DNA of 64,000 nt from Aurantimicrobium minutum (GCF_029892845.1 NZ_JARXVT010000002.1:248001-312000); one strand, 5' to 3'. Positions 1 through 8,398 are shown, counted from the stretch's first letter. Numbers and translations are program-made. The notes: generated by a model not told the origin, from the sequence alone.

Positions 1-609
1 CGAGACGATGGTGTGCCACCACACATCTGTCGGGAGCTTTCCCTTGGCGGCCTTCTCTGCTGTAACAAGGCCAGGAGCCATATAGGGCTCGCGGTCTACC
101 TCTTCAGAGTTGAAGTAGTAGTTCTTCGGGTTCTTCACATAAACCAAAATGGTGTCGTGCTTGGCGGGCCAACGGCCTTTAGCCTTTGCGCCGTAGTCAT
201 AAGCCCAGATGAGTTCGTTGATAAATGAGTCGCGGCCAAAGAGCGCATCCAGCATCACCTTGGCGTAGTGAGCCTCGCGGTAGTCGAGGTGAAGATAGAG
301 CGTTCCGTCATCGGCAAGCAGTCGCCATGCTTCACGCAGACGTGGCTCCAGAAAAGCCCAATAGTCATCGAAGCGATCGTCATACTTCATCAAATCGCTG
401 CGGGTGCGCTCATAGCTCTTACCCTTGAACCCGACCAGACCGCTCGTGGAGTCGTCAGCAGCAAGGACCGAAGTCACCTTGCTGCGACTCTGCTCACGCC
501 CTGTGTTGAAGGGAGGGTCGATATAGATCAGGGTGACGGATTCATCCGGCAGGGTCGCCAAGACTTCGAGGTTGTTTCCCTCGATGATGCGACCGGTTGC
601 TGAACTCAC
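1..609 (-). CDS. Site-specific DNA methyltransferase, N-terminal part (cut by window edge)
   Basis: The minus strand reads open from a GTG at 609 to the left edge (203 codons), so the C-terminal part lies outside the window. Residues 8-37 run from a GNNLEVL segment into a DPPF motif (residues 31-34), the catalytic motif IV of amino-methyltransferases that modify adenine N6 or cytosine N4. It is followed by a GTLYLHLDYREAHY segment typical of beta-class and type III Mod-like enzymes, in which the catalytic motif precedes the AdoMet-binding motif. That AdoMet motif should lie beyond the edge. No restriction gene is visible on this side. The recognition sequence cannot be inferred. The start has no clear Shine-Dalgarno sequence, and a leaderless transcript is possible. 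Confidence 0.85.
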   Translation of the reverse strand, partial: MSSATGRIIEGNNLEVLATLPDESVTLIYIDPPFNTGREQSRSKVTSVLAADDSTSGLVGFKGKSYERTRSDLMKYDDRFDDYWAFLEPRLREAWRLLADDGTLYLHLDYREAHYAKVMLDALFGRDSFINELIWAYDYGAKAKGRWPAKHDTILVYVKNPKNYYFNSEEVDREPYMAPGLVTAEKAAKGKLPTDVWWHTIVS

Positions 610-634
610 TTGCCCATTCTCGCAGTTATCGTCC

Positions 635-640
635 TAGGCT
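635..640 (+). promoter_or_regulatory. Probable leaderless -10 element (TAGGCT)
   Basis: TAGGCT ends 6 nt before the ATG at 647. That distance places the transcription start at or next to the ATG, and there is no Shine-Dalgarno sequence. The same hexamer and spacing occur before the oxidoreductase at 29425. Confidence 0.5.
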
Positions 641-646
641 CGTTCT

Positions 647-973
647 ATGAGCACAGAAGTGACCCACAAACCTTCCGTCCGGCGTTTTCTCATCAGCTCA
701 GATGGGACACAGGCAGGTTTCCTCGAATATGAAGATCAGGGCGAACATCGGCTCTTCACTCACACAGTTGTTGATCCTGCTTTTCGCGGTGAGGGACTTG
801 CTTCTATCTTGGTGCGGGCCGGTATTGCAGACACCGTTGCAAACACACAACTCAAGGTTGTCTCCGCATGCAGCTATGTAACTAAGTGGATTGAAATGCA
901 CCCGGGCTTCATCGAGGAAACCCGATCTGGAGGAATTGACCCTGAACTGGGTAATTCCTGCCGAATCGTTTAG
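647..973 (+). CDS. Small GNAT-family N-acetyltransferase (YjdJ-like)
   Basis: This 108-residue protein has the compact fold expected of the short Gcn5-related acetyltransferases (PF14542-like). FLEYEDQGEHRLFTHTVVDP leads into the acetyl-CoA pyrophosphate-binding loop FRGEGLAS near residues 47-54, and CSYVTKWIEMHPGF is the typical C-terminal motif of this subgroup. The acceptor substrate is unknown. It is convergent with the hydrolase gene, and the two stop codons overlap by 4 nt with no terminator between them. The start is the first ATG after a leaderless -10 element. Confidence 0.85.
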   Translation: MSTEVTHKPSVRRFLISSDGTQAGFLEYEDQGEHRLFTHTVVDPAFRGEGLASILVRAGIADTVANTQLKVVSACSYVTKWIEMHPGFIEETRSGGIDPELGNSCRIV

Positions 974-1815
974 GAAGCTACGCGCTCAGAGATCCACGAG
1001 ATCATGTCATCGATGACCTGTTCTTTGTTGGTCTCGTTAAAGATTTCGTGACGAGCCTCGGGATAGATTCCCACGGTCACATCCATCTGGCCAGCACGCT
1101 CGATATAGCTTTCTGCCAGCTTGATGTTACTGGGCTTGCCGCCGAGTGGGTCTTCTTCGCCCACAATCAACAGCAAAGGAACCTGAGACATGTCCTTGGC
1201 AGGCTTGCCGAACAGGCGTAAGCCATCGGCAACACCATAAAGCTTGAGAGTGTCTGCTTCGAAAGTCCAGGGGTCTTCCTTGAATGACTTCCACACCGCA
1301 GGGTCACGGCTAAGCCATTCGTGTCCTGTGCAGCCAGGAGCATCAAAACGCTTGTTCAGTTTGCCGGCATTCATTGAGCCTGGCTGACGGTATGCACTAC
1401 CCGAGAACACGACAGCGGCGTAATCCGCGGCGTGGTCATTGATCAGCACCTGGCCCATGAGTGAGCCCATGCTGTGACCGAGAAGCACGATAGGAACACC
1501 GGGGTTCTCTGCCCGAATAATGTTGGTGAGTTCAGTGAAGTCAGCAACCGCAGCACGGAAACCGCCCGGGCCCAGCTTGCCGAGCTTGGACAAGTCACCG
1601 CCAAATTGCTTCACACCCGTGCGGCCATGCCCGCGCTGGTCAGGAACATAGGCACTGTAACCAGCTGAGTTAAGTGCTTCGGCAACATGCTTGTAGCGTC
1701 CGGCGTGATCTCCGAGTCCGTGCATGATTTGAACAACAGCACGAGGTGTGGGAACCGAGTACACGTCATAGGTGATGGCGACGCCGTGTGAGTCAGTGAA
1801 CTCGGTGGTGATCAT
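970..1815 (-). CDS. Alpha/beta hydrolase, monoacylglycerol-lipase-like
   Basis: A 281-residue serine hydrolase of the Hydrolase_4 (lysophospholipase/monoacylglycerol lipase) type. The nucleophile elbow GHSMG lies at residues 113-117 with Ser115. The oxyanion-side HGLGDHAGR is near residue 32, and the acid and histidine are in GEEDPLGG and EARHEIF near the C terminus. There is no signal peptide, so it is likely cytoplasmic. The open frame extends 11 codons further upstream, but the ATG at 1815 forms a TAATG stop-start overlap with the transporter gene, so coupled translation from 1815 is preferred. It is the last gene of the murT-gatD-transporter operon. The natural ester substrate is unknown. 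Confidence 0.85.
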   Translation of the reverse strand: MITTEFTDSHGVAITYDVYSVPTPRAVVQIMHGLGDHAGRYKHVAEALNSAGYSAYVPDQRGHGRTGVKQFGGDLSKLGKLGPGGFRAAVADFTELTNIIRAENPGVPIVLLGHSMGSLMGQVLINDHAADYAAVVFSGSAYRQPGSMNAGKLNKRFDAPGCTGHEWLSRDPAVWKSFKEDPWTFEADTLKLYGVADGLRLFGKPAKDMSQVPLLLIVGEEDPLGGKPSNIKLAESYIERAGQMDVTVGIYPEARHEIFNETNKEQVIDDMISWISERVAS

Positions 1816-3284
1816 TAGCGAACGCCTTCCATCAGCTTGAGTACCCATTTACGAATGAGTAAGAGCACAATACCGAGTCCGATAGCAGCAAGACCAGAGT
1901 AGGCAAAGTAATCGAAGTTCAACTCAGGGTGCTTTTCGTCATAGAGGCCAGCAAGCTGTCCCGACATTGCAGTTCCTAGTGCGCTGGAGAGGAACAACAG
2001 CGCAACCATTTGGGTGCGGAAAGCAGTGGGGGCAAGCTTGGTGCTCACCGAGAGGCTGACTGGTGAGATCAATAGCTCAGCGATTGTGAACACAAACAAG
2101 ATGGCAACCAATGCAAGCAAAGGTGCAGTGTGAGGTGCTGCGTTGAAGATGGTGAGGAAGAGCAGGAACGCAATACCCATCACGATGGTTCCGAGACCCA
2201 TCTTCACGGGGGTGCTGGGCTGCTTGGTTCCCCACTTGGTCCACAGCGCAGCGAATGCGCCGGAAAGAGCCAAGATAAAGACCGGGTTGATGGACTGAAC
2301 CCACGAAACAGGCATGGTCCAACCAAAGATGCTCAGGTTCAACTGATCATTGGCGAAAATCGTGACCACTGTGAACTGCTGTTGGTACAGCGACCAGAAC
2401 GCGGCACAGGCAATGAACAGCGGGATGAACGCCAGCACGCGGTTGCGCTCAATGGGGGTGATGAGCTTGCTGCCCAGAATCACAACAAAGTAAGAAATCG
2501 CTGCCGCTGCCGTCACGATGATGATCACGGTGGCCAAGTTGCTGCTGGTAATCACGCCCGAGAAGACCAGAAGAACAATGAGGCCAACTCCCGCTGCAGC
2601 GAGAACACCCACCAGCCACTTCTTATTTGCAGGAAGCGGGTTAGGAACAACGCGAGTCTGAGGTGGAAGTTTGCGGCGACCAATCGAGTACTGGATCAGA
2701 CCAGCAGCCATACCTACGGCAGCAAGACCGAAGCCCCAGTGGAAGCCGTAAGTGGTCTGCAAGAAACCGGTAGCAAGAGGACCTAAGAAGGCACCCAAGT
2801 TGATACCCAAGTAATACAGAGAGAAACCGGCGTCTCGACGAACATCACCTGGGGCATAAAGCTGGCCCACGATGCTGGTCGCATTCGCCTTGACACCACC
2901 GGCTCCGATAGCAATCAGAATCAAACCAACGGTCAGACCCACGTATGCCGGCAAAACAGCCAGGGCAACGTGGCCAAACATGACCATGACGGCGGCATAG
3001 AACAGAACGCGTTCGCTACCGAAGAGACGGTCGGCGAGCCAGGCTCCCAAGATGGTTGCGAGATAAACGCCACCGCCATACGCACCCACGATGCCGGTAG
3101 CGACTTTGATGTCGATACCCAGGCCACCCTGGGCGATGGGGTAGAACATGTAGAGCAGCAGAATGCCCTGCATGCCGTAGAAGGAGAAGCGCTCCCACAT
3201 CTCCACACCGAAGATGGTGGTGAGCTGACGGGGCTGACCAAAGAAGGTCTTTTCAGGTTTGACAGCGTTGGCCGTTGTGCTCAT
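1815..3284 (-). CDS. POT-family proton-coupled oligopeptide transporter
   Basis: A 489-residue polytopic membrane protein of the PTR2/POT branch of the major facilitator superfamily, which imports di- and tripeptides with protons. The N-terminal ExxER motif (EMWER, residues 28-32) followed by FSFYGMQG is diagnostic. The loop GAWLADRLFGSER is the MFS motif A region. Around twelve to fourteen hydrophobic segments are visible. It starts 4 nt after gatD and overlaps the hydrolase start. Co-transcription with peptidoglycan amidation genes suggests, without proof, peptide supply or cell-wall peptide recycling. The substrate range cannot be read from the sequence. Confidence 0.9.
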   Translation of the reverse strand: MSTTANAVKPEKTFFGQPRQLTTIFGVEMWERFSFYGMQGILLLYMFYPIAQGGLGIDIKVATGIVGAYGGGVYLATILGAWLADRLFGSERVLFYAAVMVMFGHVALAVLPAYVGLTVGLILIAIGAGGVKANATSIVGQLYAPGDVRRDAGFSLYYLGINLGAFLGPLATGFLQTTYGFHWGFGLAAVGMAAGLIQYSIGRRKLPPQTRVVPNPLPANKKWLVGVLAAAGVGLIVLLVFSGVITSSNLATVIIIVTAAAAISYFVVILGSKLITPIERNRVLAFIPLFIACAAFWSLYQQQFTVVTIFANDQLNLSIFGWTMPVSWVQSINPVFILALSGAFAALWTKWGTKQPSTPVKMGLGTIVMGIAFLLFLTIFNAAPHTAPLLALVAILFVFTIAELLISPVSLSVSTKLAPTAFRTQMVALLFLSSALGTAMSGQLAGLYDEKHPELNFDYFAYSGLAAIGLGIVLLLIRKWVLKLMEGVR

Positions 3285-3288
3285 GGGA

Positions 3289-4014
3289 TTACCTACTCTT
3301 GCTCACAAAGTCCAGGCGCTCACGTCGGAGCGCCTCCACTTCTGCCTCGACAATATGTTCAAGCTTGCGGTCTACAGCCCAGCTCAGAAGCTGTTCAGCT
3401 ACCTGGGGGTTTCGAACCAAGCAGGGTCCGTGCAGGTAGGTGCCGATAACTCTGCCGTTGATGGCACCCTCGGTTGTGCCATCTCCATTGCCAATTCCCG
3501 AGGTGACCGACGCAAAAGGTTCAACACCGGAGCCAAGATGAGTGAAACCACCATGGTTTTCATAACCGGTCAGCACAGCAGAAATTCCGGCAGGGCCTGA
3601 CGACAAAGGATGTGCCACGAGCTCACCCACAGCACGCTTCTCTAAGCGATCCGTAGTGACATCCAGCAATCCCAGGCCAGCAGAAGGCTTGCCCTCAGCG
3701 TCCAAGAAAGTGTGGCCCAAAATTTGATACCCGGCACAAATAGACAGAACAGCTGCACCGTTTTTCACACCCTCGGCGAGCGCTCCGCTGGCATGCAAAG
3801 CAGCAGCTGCAGCTGACTGTGCGGTGTCTTCGCCACCACCTAAGACATAGATGTCCGCATTCGCAGGCACCTTCTGGCCGGGAGAAATCTCGTCAACTGA
3901 CACCGTGATGCTGTGCAGTGCAGCAATGTGGCGCAAAGCAGCCACATTTCCACCATCACCATAGGTGCCCAACAAGGTGGGATAGATGGAGGCAATCTTC
4001 ACCGTCTTGCTCAT
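3289..4014 (-). CDS. gatD: Lipid II isoglutaminyl synthase, glutaminase subunit GatD
   Basis: A 241-residue class I glutamine amidotransferase of the CobB/CobQ-like type. It supplies ammonia to MurT to amidate the alpha-carboxyl of D-glutamate in lipid II. The catalytic Cys93 lies in SICAGYQILG and the catalytic His195 in GTYLHGP, both at positions close to those of characterised GatD. IYPTLLGTYGDGGN at the N terminus is family-typical. It overlaps murT by 4 nt (ATGA), which fits the obligate MurT-GatD complex at the cytoplasmic face of the membrane. Confidence 0.95.
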   Translation of the reverse strand: MSKTVKIASIYPTLLGTYGDGGNVAALRHIAALHSITVSVDEISPGQKVPANADIYVLGGGEDTAQSAAAAALHASGALAEGVKNGAAVLSICAGYQILGHTFLDAEGKPSAGLGLLDVTTDRLEKRAVGELVAHPLSSGPAGISAVLTGYENHGGFTHLGSGVEPFASVTSGIGNGDGTTEGAINGRVIGTYLHGPCLVRNPQVAEQLLSWAVDRKLEHIVEAEVEALRRERLDFVSKSR

Positions 4015-5291
4015 GCGTCCACCTCCCCGAGTGCTCCCACGCGTATCTTTTGGAATGCCGTATAGGTTGCAGCGCAGTCAATCACGTCCAGCTTGCGAAC
4101 ACTCTCCGGCAGATCAGCATCTGGAGCGAAGGGGTCCTCAACCACGACGCAGTCCACAGCGGCATGCAGCAGTCGCACCGCCAGATCACGCCTGCGGTTA
4201 CCTGAAGCAATCACCGTGCGGCCGGCAAGACGCTCAAAAGGGACATCCCACAACCACGACGGATCGCGGCCATCTGCATGGTTCGAATTGATCATGACAA
4301 TGACGGGAGTGGGTGCTGGCGGCATGATGTCGAGCAGTTCGCTCCAGCCAGCAGGGTTCTTGGCCAAGAGCAGTCGAACCTTGAGAGCACCGGATTGAAC
4401 AATGGCGTAACGGCCGGAGACGGCAGAGACGGTGGACATGAGCTCCACAGCCTTGGGCAGGTTGTAACCCAACTCACTACAGGCGGCCAACGCCATAGTG
4501 GCATTAGAGGCATTGAAGCGACCAGGCAGGTTCAAGTTGGAAAGGTCGAACTTCTCACCGCTAGGAGACACCGCAGTTGCGGACGTCTTGCCCTTGGTCG
4601 CTTTCCACTCAAAGTTCCACGATGGAGTTGGACGTGTGCGACCACATCCCGAGCAGCTCCAGGTCTTCTCGTCACGCGTCAGCAGAGTTCCACACTCTGG
4701 GCACACCGACGAGTCAGCAGTCCACGCCTGGCCGGCAGCAACCCAGACAATCTTTTTGGCCTTCTCGGCAGCAAAAACCACAATGGGGTCATCGGCATTA
4801 GCAATGATCAGAACCTCGGGGTTCTCTTCGATCATGGTGCGCCACTTGCGCGCGAGCATCGCCACTTCGCTCATGCGGTCGAGCTGATCACGACTGAGGT
4901 TAGCCAAGAGAACAACCTTCGGCTGTGTCTCTTTCACAATGCGAGGCAGATATGCCTCGTCGACTTCCAGAACTGCCTGTGCACCGGGCGCACCGGTGGC
5001 CAAAGCCCAGACAGCACCCTCGGTCATATTGGCGCCGGTAGTAGGAGAAGCAATTGGACCACCCTGACTCATGGCTGTTGCCAGGAGGCGAGTGGTGGAG
5101 GTCTTGCCGTTGGTTGCTGAGACAAGCGCAGCAACACGACCCTGAGCTAGATCTTCGAGTGCGTGAGGAGAAAGCTTCAGGGCGACAGTTCCGCCAATGA
5201 TCATGCCTTCACCCCGGCCAGCCAGCCTCGAAGCGGCGGCTGCGAGTTTGCCCGCAAAAATCGCCAGACGGGTTCGCAGGGGCGTATTCAC
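4011..5291 (-). CDS. murT: Lipid II isoglutaminyl synthase, Mur-ligase subunit MurT
   Basis: A 426-residue Mur-ligase-like enzyme that activates the lipid II glutamate with ATP for amidation by GatD. The ATP-binding loop ATNGKTSTT lies at residues 59-67. A four-cysteine zinc ribbon inserted in the central domain (Cys197, Cys200, Cys213, Cys216) is the MurT hallmark. A C-terminal DUF1727 domain holds INSNHADGRDPSWLWDV. The start is a GTG at 5291 with GTGGAGAC directly upstream. It is the first gene of a four-gene operon with gatD, the POT transporter and the hydrolase. Confidence 0.95.
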   Translation of the reverse strand: MNTPLRTRLAIFAGKLAAAASRLAGRGEGMIIGGTVALKLSPHALEDLAQGRVAALVSATNGKTSTTRLLATAMSQGGPIASPTTGANMTEGAVWALATGAPGAQAVLEVDEAYLPRIVKETQPKVVLLANLSRDQLDRMSEVAMLARKWRTMIEENPEVLIIANADDPIVVFAAEKAKKIVWVAAGQAWTADSSVCPECGTLLTRDEKTWSCSGCGRTRPTPSWNFEWKATKGKTSATAVSPSGEKFDLSNLNLPGRFNASNATMALAACSELGYNLPKAVELMSTVSAVSGRYAIVQSGALKVRLLLAKNPAGWSELLDIMPPAPTPVIVMINSNHADGRDPSWLWDVPFERLAGRTVIASGNRRRDLAVRLLHAAVDCVVVEDPFAPDADLPESVRKLDVIDCAATYTAFQKIRVGALGEVDA

Positions 5292-5588
5292 GTCTCCACT
5301 TTATAAGCTCATGATGAGAACAGTGTGCTGACAGGCGCATCCAGTTTTTCTAGTAAATTACTGGGGTTTTTTGATAGCAGACCCCCTTTTCAGGAATGCA
5401 AAATACTTTTCCAGTTGTGCATATACATGCCTTAATCCATTTCTTTGGTGAGGTCTCCCCAGACCACATTTACGGATACCGCGCTGATGCTGAGACAGTA
5501 ACCGAATAAAAAAGTATCAATTAGTGCCAAATAGACGTACCATATTACTAACAATCGTTTGTTCGTCATTTAACTACCAGGAGTCATC
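5292..5588. other. Divergent murT-bioY intergenic region
   Basis: About 300 nt of AT-rich DNA with no convincing gene. On the murT side a TATAAA (minus strand, 5300-5305) lies 8 nt before the GTG, so the murT message has a very short leader or none. On the bioY side an AGGAG (about 5578-5582) precedes the TTG start. AACAA and TTGTT half-sites around 5554-5567 resemble, but do not match in spacing, the palindromes of the neighbouring island. No BirA- or BioQ-type operator could be recognised. Confidence 0.5.
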
Positions 5589-6191
5589 TTGTCCTCTATT
5601 GCCTTAGCTTCACCCCGTGAAGTACTTGTTGACCGTTGGGTCGCAAAGAGCGTGACTGCAGATCTAGCTGTAATTGCTGCTGGTGCAGCTCTGACCGCAG
5701 GCGCAGCACAGCTGGTTATCCCCATGTGGCCTGTGCCCATCACGGGACAGACCTTCGCAGTGTTGTTCGTTGGCGCAACCCTCGGTTCACTCCGCGGTGC
5801 CCTCTCCATGCTTCTGTATGTCGGTCTCGGTGTTGCAGGTCTTCCTGTCTTCGCTGAGGGCGGCGCTGGTCTCGCCAAGCTTGCAGGCCCCACCGGTGGC
5901 TACATGATCGGTTTCGTTCTGGCAGCAGCTCTCGTGGGCTGGCTCGCACAGAAGCAGTGGGACCGTAAGGTTCTGGGCACCATCGGTGCATTCCTTGCCG
6001 GTACCGCTGTGATCTACGCAGTAGGTCTGCCCTGGCTTTCTGTTGCACTCGGTCAGCTTGGTTACCCCAACGACCTGTCCGCAACTCTCCAGGCCGGTCT
6101 TTACCCCTTCATTCCAGGTGACCTGATCAAGGCTCTTGCTGCAGGCGGACTGCTTCCTCTCGTATGGAAGCTCACCACTCGCACCAAGTAA
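5589..6191 (+). CDS. bioY: Biotin transporter BioY (S component)
   Basis: A 200-residue integral membrane protein of the BioY family, the biotin-binding S component of ECF-type uptake systems. Family signatures include IPMWPVPITGQTFAVL, LGSLRGALSMLLYVGLGVAGLPVF, GPTGGYMIGF and the C-terminal FIPGDLIKA. About six membrane segments are expected. The start is TTG at 5589 with AGGAG 6 nt upstream; no ATG fits the conserved N terminus. No bioM or bioN is adjacent, so it works alone or shares an energising module encoded elsewhere. The next locus encodes a biotin-dependent carboxylase, a plausible but unproven link. Confidence 0.93.
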   Translation: MSSIALASPREVLVDRWVAKSVTADLAVIAAGAALTAGAAQLVIPMWPVPITGQTFAVLFVGATLGSLRGALSMLLYVGLGVAGLPVFAEGGAGLAKLAGPTGGYMIGFVLAAALVGWLAQKQWDRKVLGTIGAFLAGTAVIYAVGLPWLSVALGQLGYPNDLSATLQAGLYPFIPGDLIKALAAGGLLPLVWKLTTRTK

Positions 6192-6201
6192 TTCACATAA
6201 A

Positions 6202-6232
6202 GAAAACCCCCGGCATTAGTCGGGGGTTTTCT
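6202..6232 (+). terminator. Rho-independent terminator after bioY
   Basis: An 11-bp perfect stem (GAAAACCCCCG paired with CGGGGGTTTTC) with an 8-nt loop, followed by TTG and further T residues. It ends the bioY message and lies at the left border of the catabolic island. Confidence 0.9.
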
Positions 6233-6363
6233 TGTTTCCAGAAGTGACATCTATCTCAAAATGGAGGAATCGATTTAGATGTTGCTAGCACTCCTGAAGC
6301 CTTGGTAAGTATTTCCGTGATGAAAGGTAATCACGCCTGGATCCTCACACAAGGAACTCGCGT

Positions 6364-6678
6364 TCAAGGCTTGAGCATGGGCCCTTCTTCAACGATGTAC
6401 CAAGAGATATCCGAGAAAAGTACTTTTTCGTCTTCTCTCATAGCGTCCGCAGCAGAGCTTTCGAAAGCTGTTTTGATATCCCCTAAGGAATCAAACCAAA
6501 GCTCTGCTAAACCACTTGCAGGCCACTTATTTTTGTGGGCTATAGCAGGGCTTTGGCGGTAGGCAATTAGCCCAGGCAATGCCAAAATCAACGGCTTATG
6601 AACCTCTTGCCAGTGTTCAATAAATTCTTCCCGTGTGAGCTCTGGAAGAGCAGTCAGGTTTGAAATTATCTTGAACAT
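6364..6678 (-). CDS. EthD-domain protein
   Basis: A 104-residue protein of the dimeric alpha/beta barrel EthD family (PF07110). The signature segments are TREEFIEHWQEVHKPLI and LPGLIAYRQSP near the N terminus, and GLAELWFDSLGDIKTAF in the middle. Family members accompany catabolic oxygenase and lyase clusters (the name comes from ethyl tert-butyl ether degradation) and act as small enzymes or accessory proteins; its function here is unknown. It starts 5 nt after the carboxyltransferase gene, so the two are co-transcribed. Confidence 0.8.
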   Translation of the reverse strand: MFKIISNLTALPELTREEFIEHWQEVHKPLILALPGLIAYRQSPAIAHKNKWPASGLAELWFDSLGDIKTAFESSAADAMREDEKVLFSDISWYIVEEGPMLKP

Positions 6679-6683
6679 TAGAA

Positions 6684-8270
6684 TTAGACAGGAGTAACTG
6701 CTTGACGGCGTTCGACGGGGACTGCCTTACGCTTTTTGTAAAGATAAAGGCGCTTAGTTAGGTCATCACGCAATTCATCTGTAGGTACTACAGCTTCAAC
6801 AGCGTTCGCATCAGCAATCTTGAAAACGTCAATTCCTTCTGCGTACTCTGCCTGCTTTTCTGCAACAAATGCCTTGCGCTCTGCTGGGTCTTCAATCGCG
6901 TGGATTTGGTTGTAGTAGACGCCGTTTACAGCAGCATCTGGGCCCATCAATGCAGGTCGAGCAGTCGGCAAGGCGATGATTGCATCTGGGTTCATTGGTG
7001 CACCAGACATGGCTAGGTAGCCACCACCGTAAGCCTTACGAACAAGGACCGTAATACGAGGTACGCGGCACTCAGACACTGCGAAAATCATCTTTGCACC
7101 ATGACGAATGATTCCTTGGCGCTCTACTTCGGAACCAATCATGTATCCAGCGATGTCAACAAGGAAGATGATTGGAACGTTATATGCGTTACAAATCCAG
7201 ATGAATCGTGCTGCCTTGTCCGAAGAGTTCGGGAAAATTGCACCACCCATGTGCATGGGCTGGTTTGCTACCAAGCCCACTGGCTGGCCGTTAATTCGTG
7301 CAAAAGCAGTGATCATTTCAGGAGCAAATAATTCTTTGTAAGGGAAGTAAGAGCCCTCATCAACCAAGGATTCGATGAACTCTTCCATGTCAAAAACTTC
7401 AGCTTCGCGAAGAGGAACAATATCGCTTAGCTTTCGTCCTTCACGTGGCTCGCTTGCTTCTGCCATGGGTGCGGGCAGCTCCCAGTTCGCAGGCAAGAAG
7501 GACAACCAGACGCGAATTGCGTCAAGCGCTTCGATGTCATTTTCAACGAGAACATCACCCAAGCCAGAAACGGTGCAGTGCATTTCTGCTCCACCCATTT
7601 CTTCCAAAGTAACTTTTTCGCCGGTAACCATTTCAGCAAGACGTGGAGATCCAAGATATGCAGTTGCGTGGCCTCGAACCATGACTGTGAGATCACACAA
7701 CGCCGGAACGTATGCCGAACCAGCAGGCGAGGGTCCGAACAATGCGCAAACTTGAGGTACACGACCAGAAATTTGTACCTGGTTATAGAAGATGTTGCCC
7801 CAGGCGTGACGACCAGCAAAGCTATCTAGCTGCTCATCAATACGAGCACCTGCTGAATCGAACAAGTAGATGATGGGGATACCGGCAGCAGTTGCGGTTT
7901 CCTGTGCAAACGTGATCTTTTCGAATGTGCGCTTACCCCAAGTACCAGCCTTTACGCTGTAGTCATTTGCAATGACACAAACCTGGCGGCCATCTACTTT
8001 TCCATAAGCACAAACAACTGCGTCACCGGGAAGGCCCTCAGTGAAACGAGCAAGGAGGCCGTCTTCTACGTACTCTTCGTCGTCGAAAAGGTGAGCGAGG
8101 CGCTCACGAACAAGCATCTTGCCTGACTCTTTGATTTTGGTTCGGTTCTTCTCTGAACCACCAAGTCGAGCCTCTACAAGGTACTCGGCGAGAACATCGT
8201 GGACTGTCTTGTCCGCTACTTCTGCATCTACGGCCGCGGATTCATCCACTTTGATGTCTTTTGCCGACAT
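6684..8270 (-). CDS. Acyl-CoA carboxylase, carboxyltransferase (beta) subunit
   Basis: A 528-residue crotonase-fold carboxyltransferase that moves CO2 from biotin to an acyl-CoA. The N-terminal acyl-CoA site is in IPIIYLFDSAGARIDEQ and GPSPAGSAYVPALCD; the C-terminal half has the biotin-side GGGYLAMSG. The segment GNIFYNQ resembles methylcrotonyl-type subunits, while the overall length also fits propionyl/acetyl types, so the substrate is open. An upstream TTG in frame is rejected: GGAGGAA sits exactly before the ATG at 8270. Its biotin carboxylase partner is encoded about 11 kb away at 19275-21032, under a similar operator. Confidence 0.9.
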   Translation of the reverse strand: MSAKDIKVDESAAVDAEVADKTVHDVLAEYLVEARLGGSEKNRTKIKESGKMLVRERLAHLFDDEEYVEDGLLARFTEGLPGDAVVCAYGKVDGRQVCVIANDYSVKAGTWGKRTFEKITFAQETATAAGIPIIYLFDSAGARIDEQLDSFAGRHAWGNIFYNQVQISGRVPQVCALFGPSPAGSAYVPALCDLTVMVRGHATAYLGSPRLAEMVTGEKVTLEEMGGAEMHCTVSGLGDVLVENDIEALDAIRVWLSFLPANWELPAPMAEASEPREGRKLSDIVPLREAEVFDMEEFIESLVDEGSYFPYKELFAPEMITAFARINGQPVGLVANQPMHMGGAIFPNSSDKAARFIWICNAYNVPIIFLVDIAGYMIGSEVERQGIIRHGAKMIFAVSECRVPRITVLVRKAYGGGYLAMSGAPMNPDAIIALPTARPALMGPDAAVNGVYYNQIHAIEDPAERKAFVAEKQAEYAEGIDVFKIADANAVEAVVPTDELRDDLTKRLYLYKKRKAVPVERRQAVTPV

Positions 8271-8294
8271 AACTTCCTCCAAGAAAACTATTGC

Positions 8295-8320
8295 TTTATA
8301 CGAACGAGCGTACGCTAGTA
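8295..8320 (-). promoter_or_regulatory. Carboxylase promoter -10 and palindromic operator
   Basis: A minus-strand TATAAA (8295-8300) lies 24 nt before the carboxyltransferase ATG. Directly upstream is AACGAGCG-TA-CGCTAGTA (8303-8320), matching 13 of 16 defined positions of the palindrome AACAAGCG-NN-CGCTTGTT seen perfectly at 22637-22654. It occupies the spacer between -35 and -10, a repressor-blocking position. It could also control the divergent MaoC gene. Confidence 0.6.
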
Positions 8321-8398
8321 TTAGTTTAGTTGCAACGAAATTGTTTTTTGCACATAGAACTAACTCTCATCAATGTGGATACAGAGGAAAGAGCCATC

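Noticed and set aside
2130-2786. Long plus-strand open frame (218 codons) opposite the POT transporter
   Set aside because: Its composition is rich in charged residues, Gln and His, as expected from the antisense of a membrane protein; no domain is recognised.
5361-5390. GGGGT...ACCCC inverted repeat in the murT-bioY gap
   Set aside because: The stem is only 5 bp with a 13-nt loop and serves no gene end; too weak for a terminator call.
5553-5572. AACAA/TTGTT half-sites before bioY as a fourth island operator
   Set aside because: The arms are 4 nt apart, against 8 in the island palindrome, and the CGCTTGTT half is absent.
6302-6562. Plus-strand open frame over the EthD gene
   Set aside because: It is the antisense shadow of a recognised family gene and has no ribosome site or homology.
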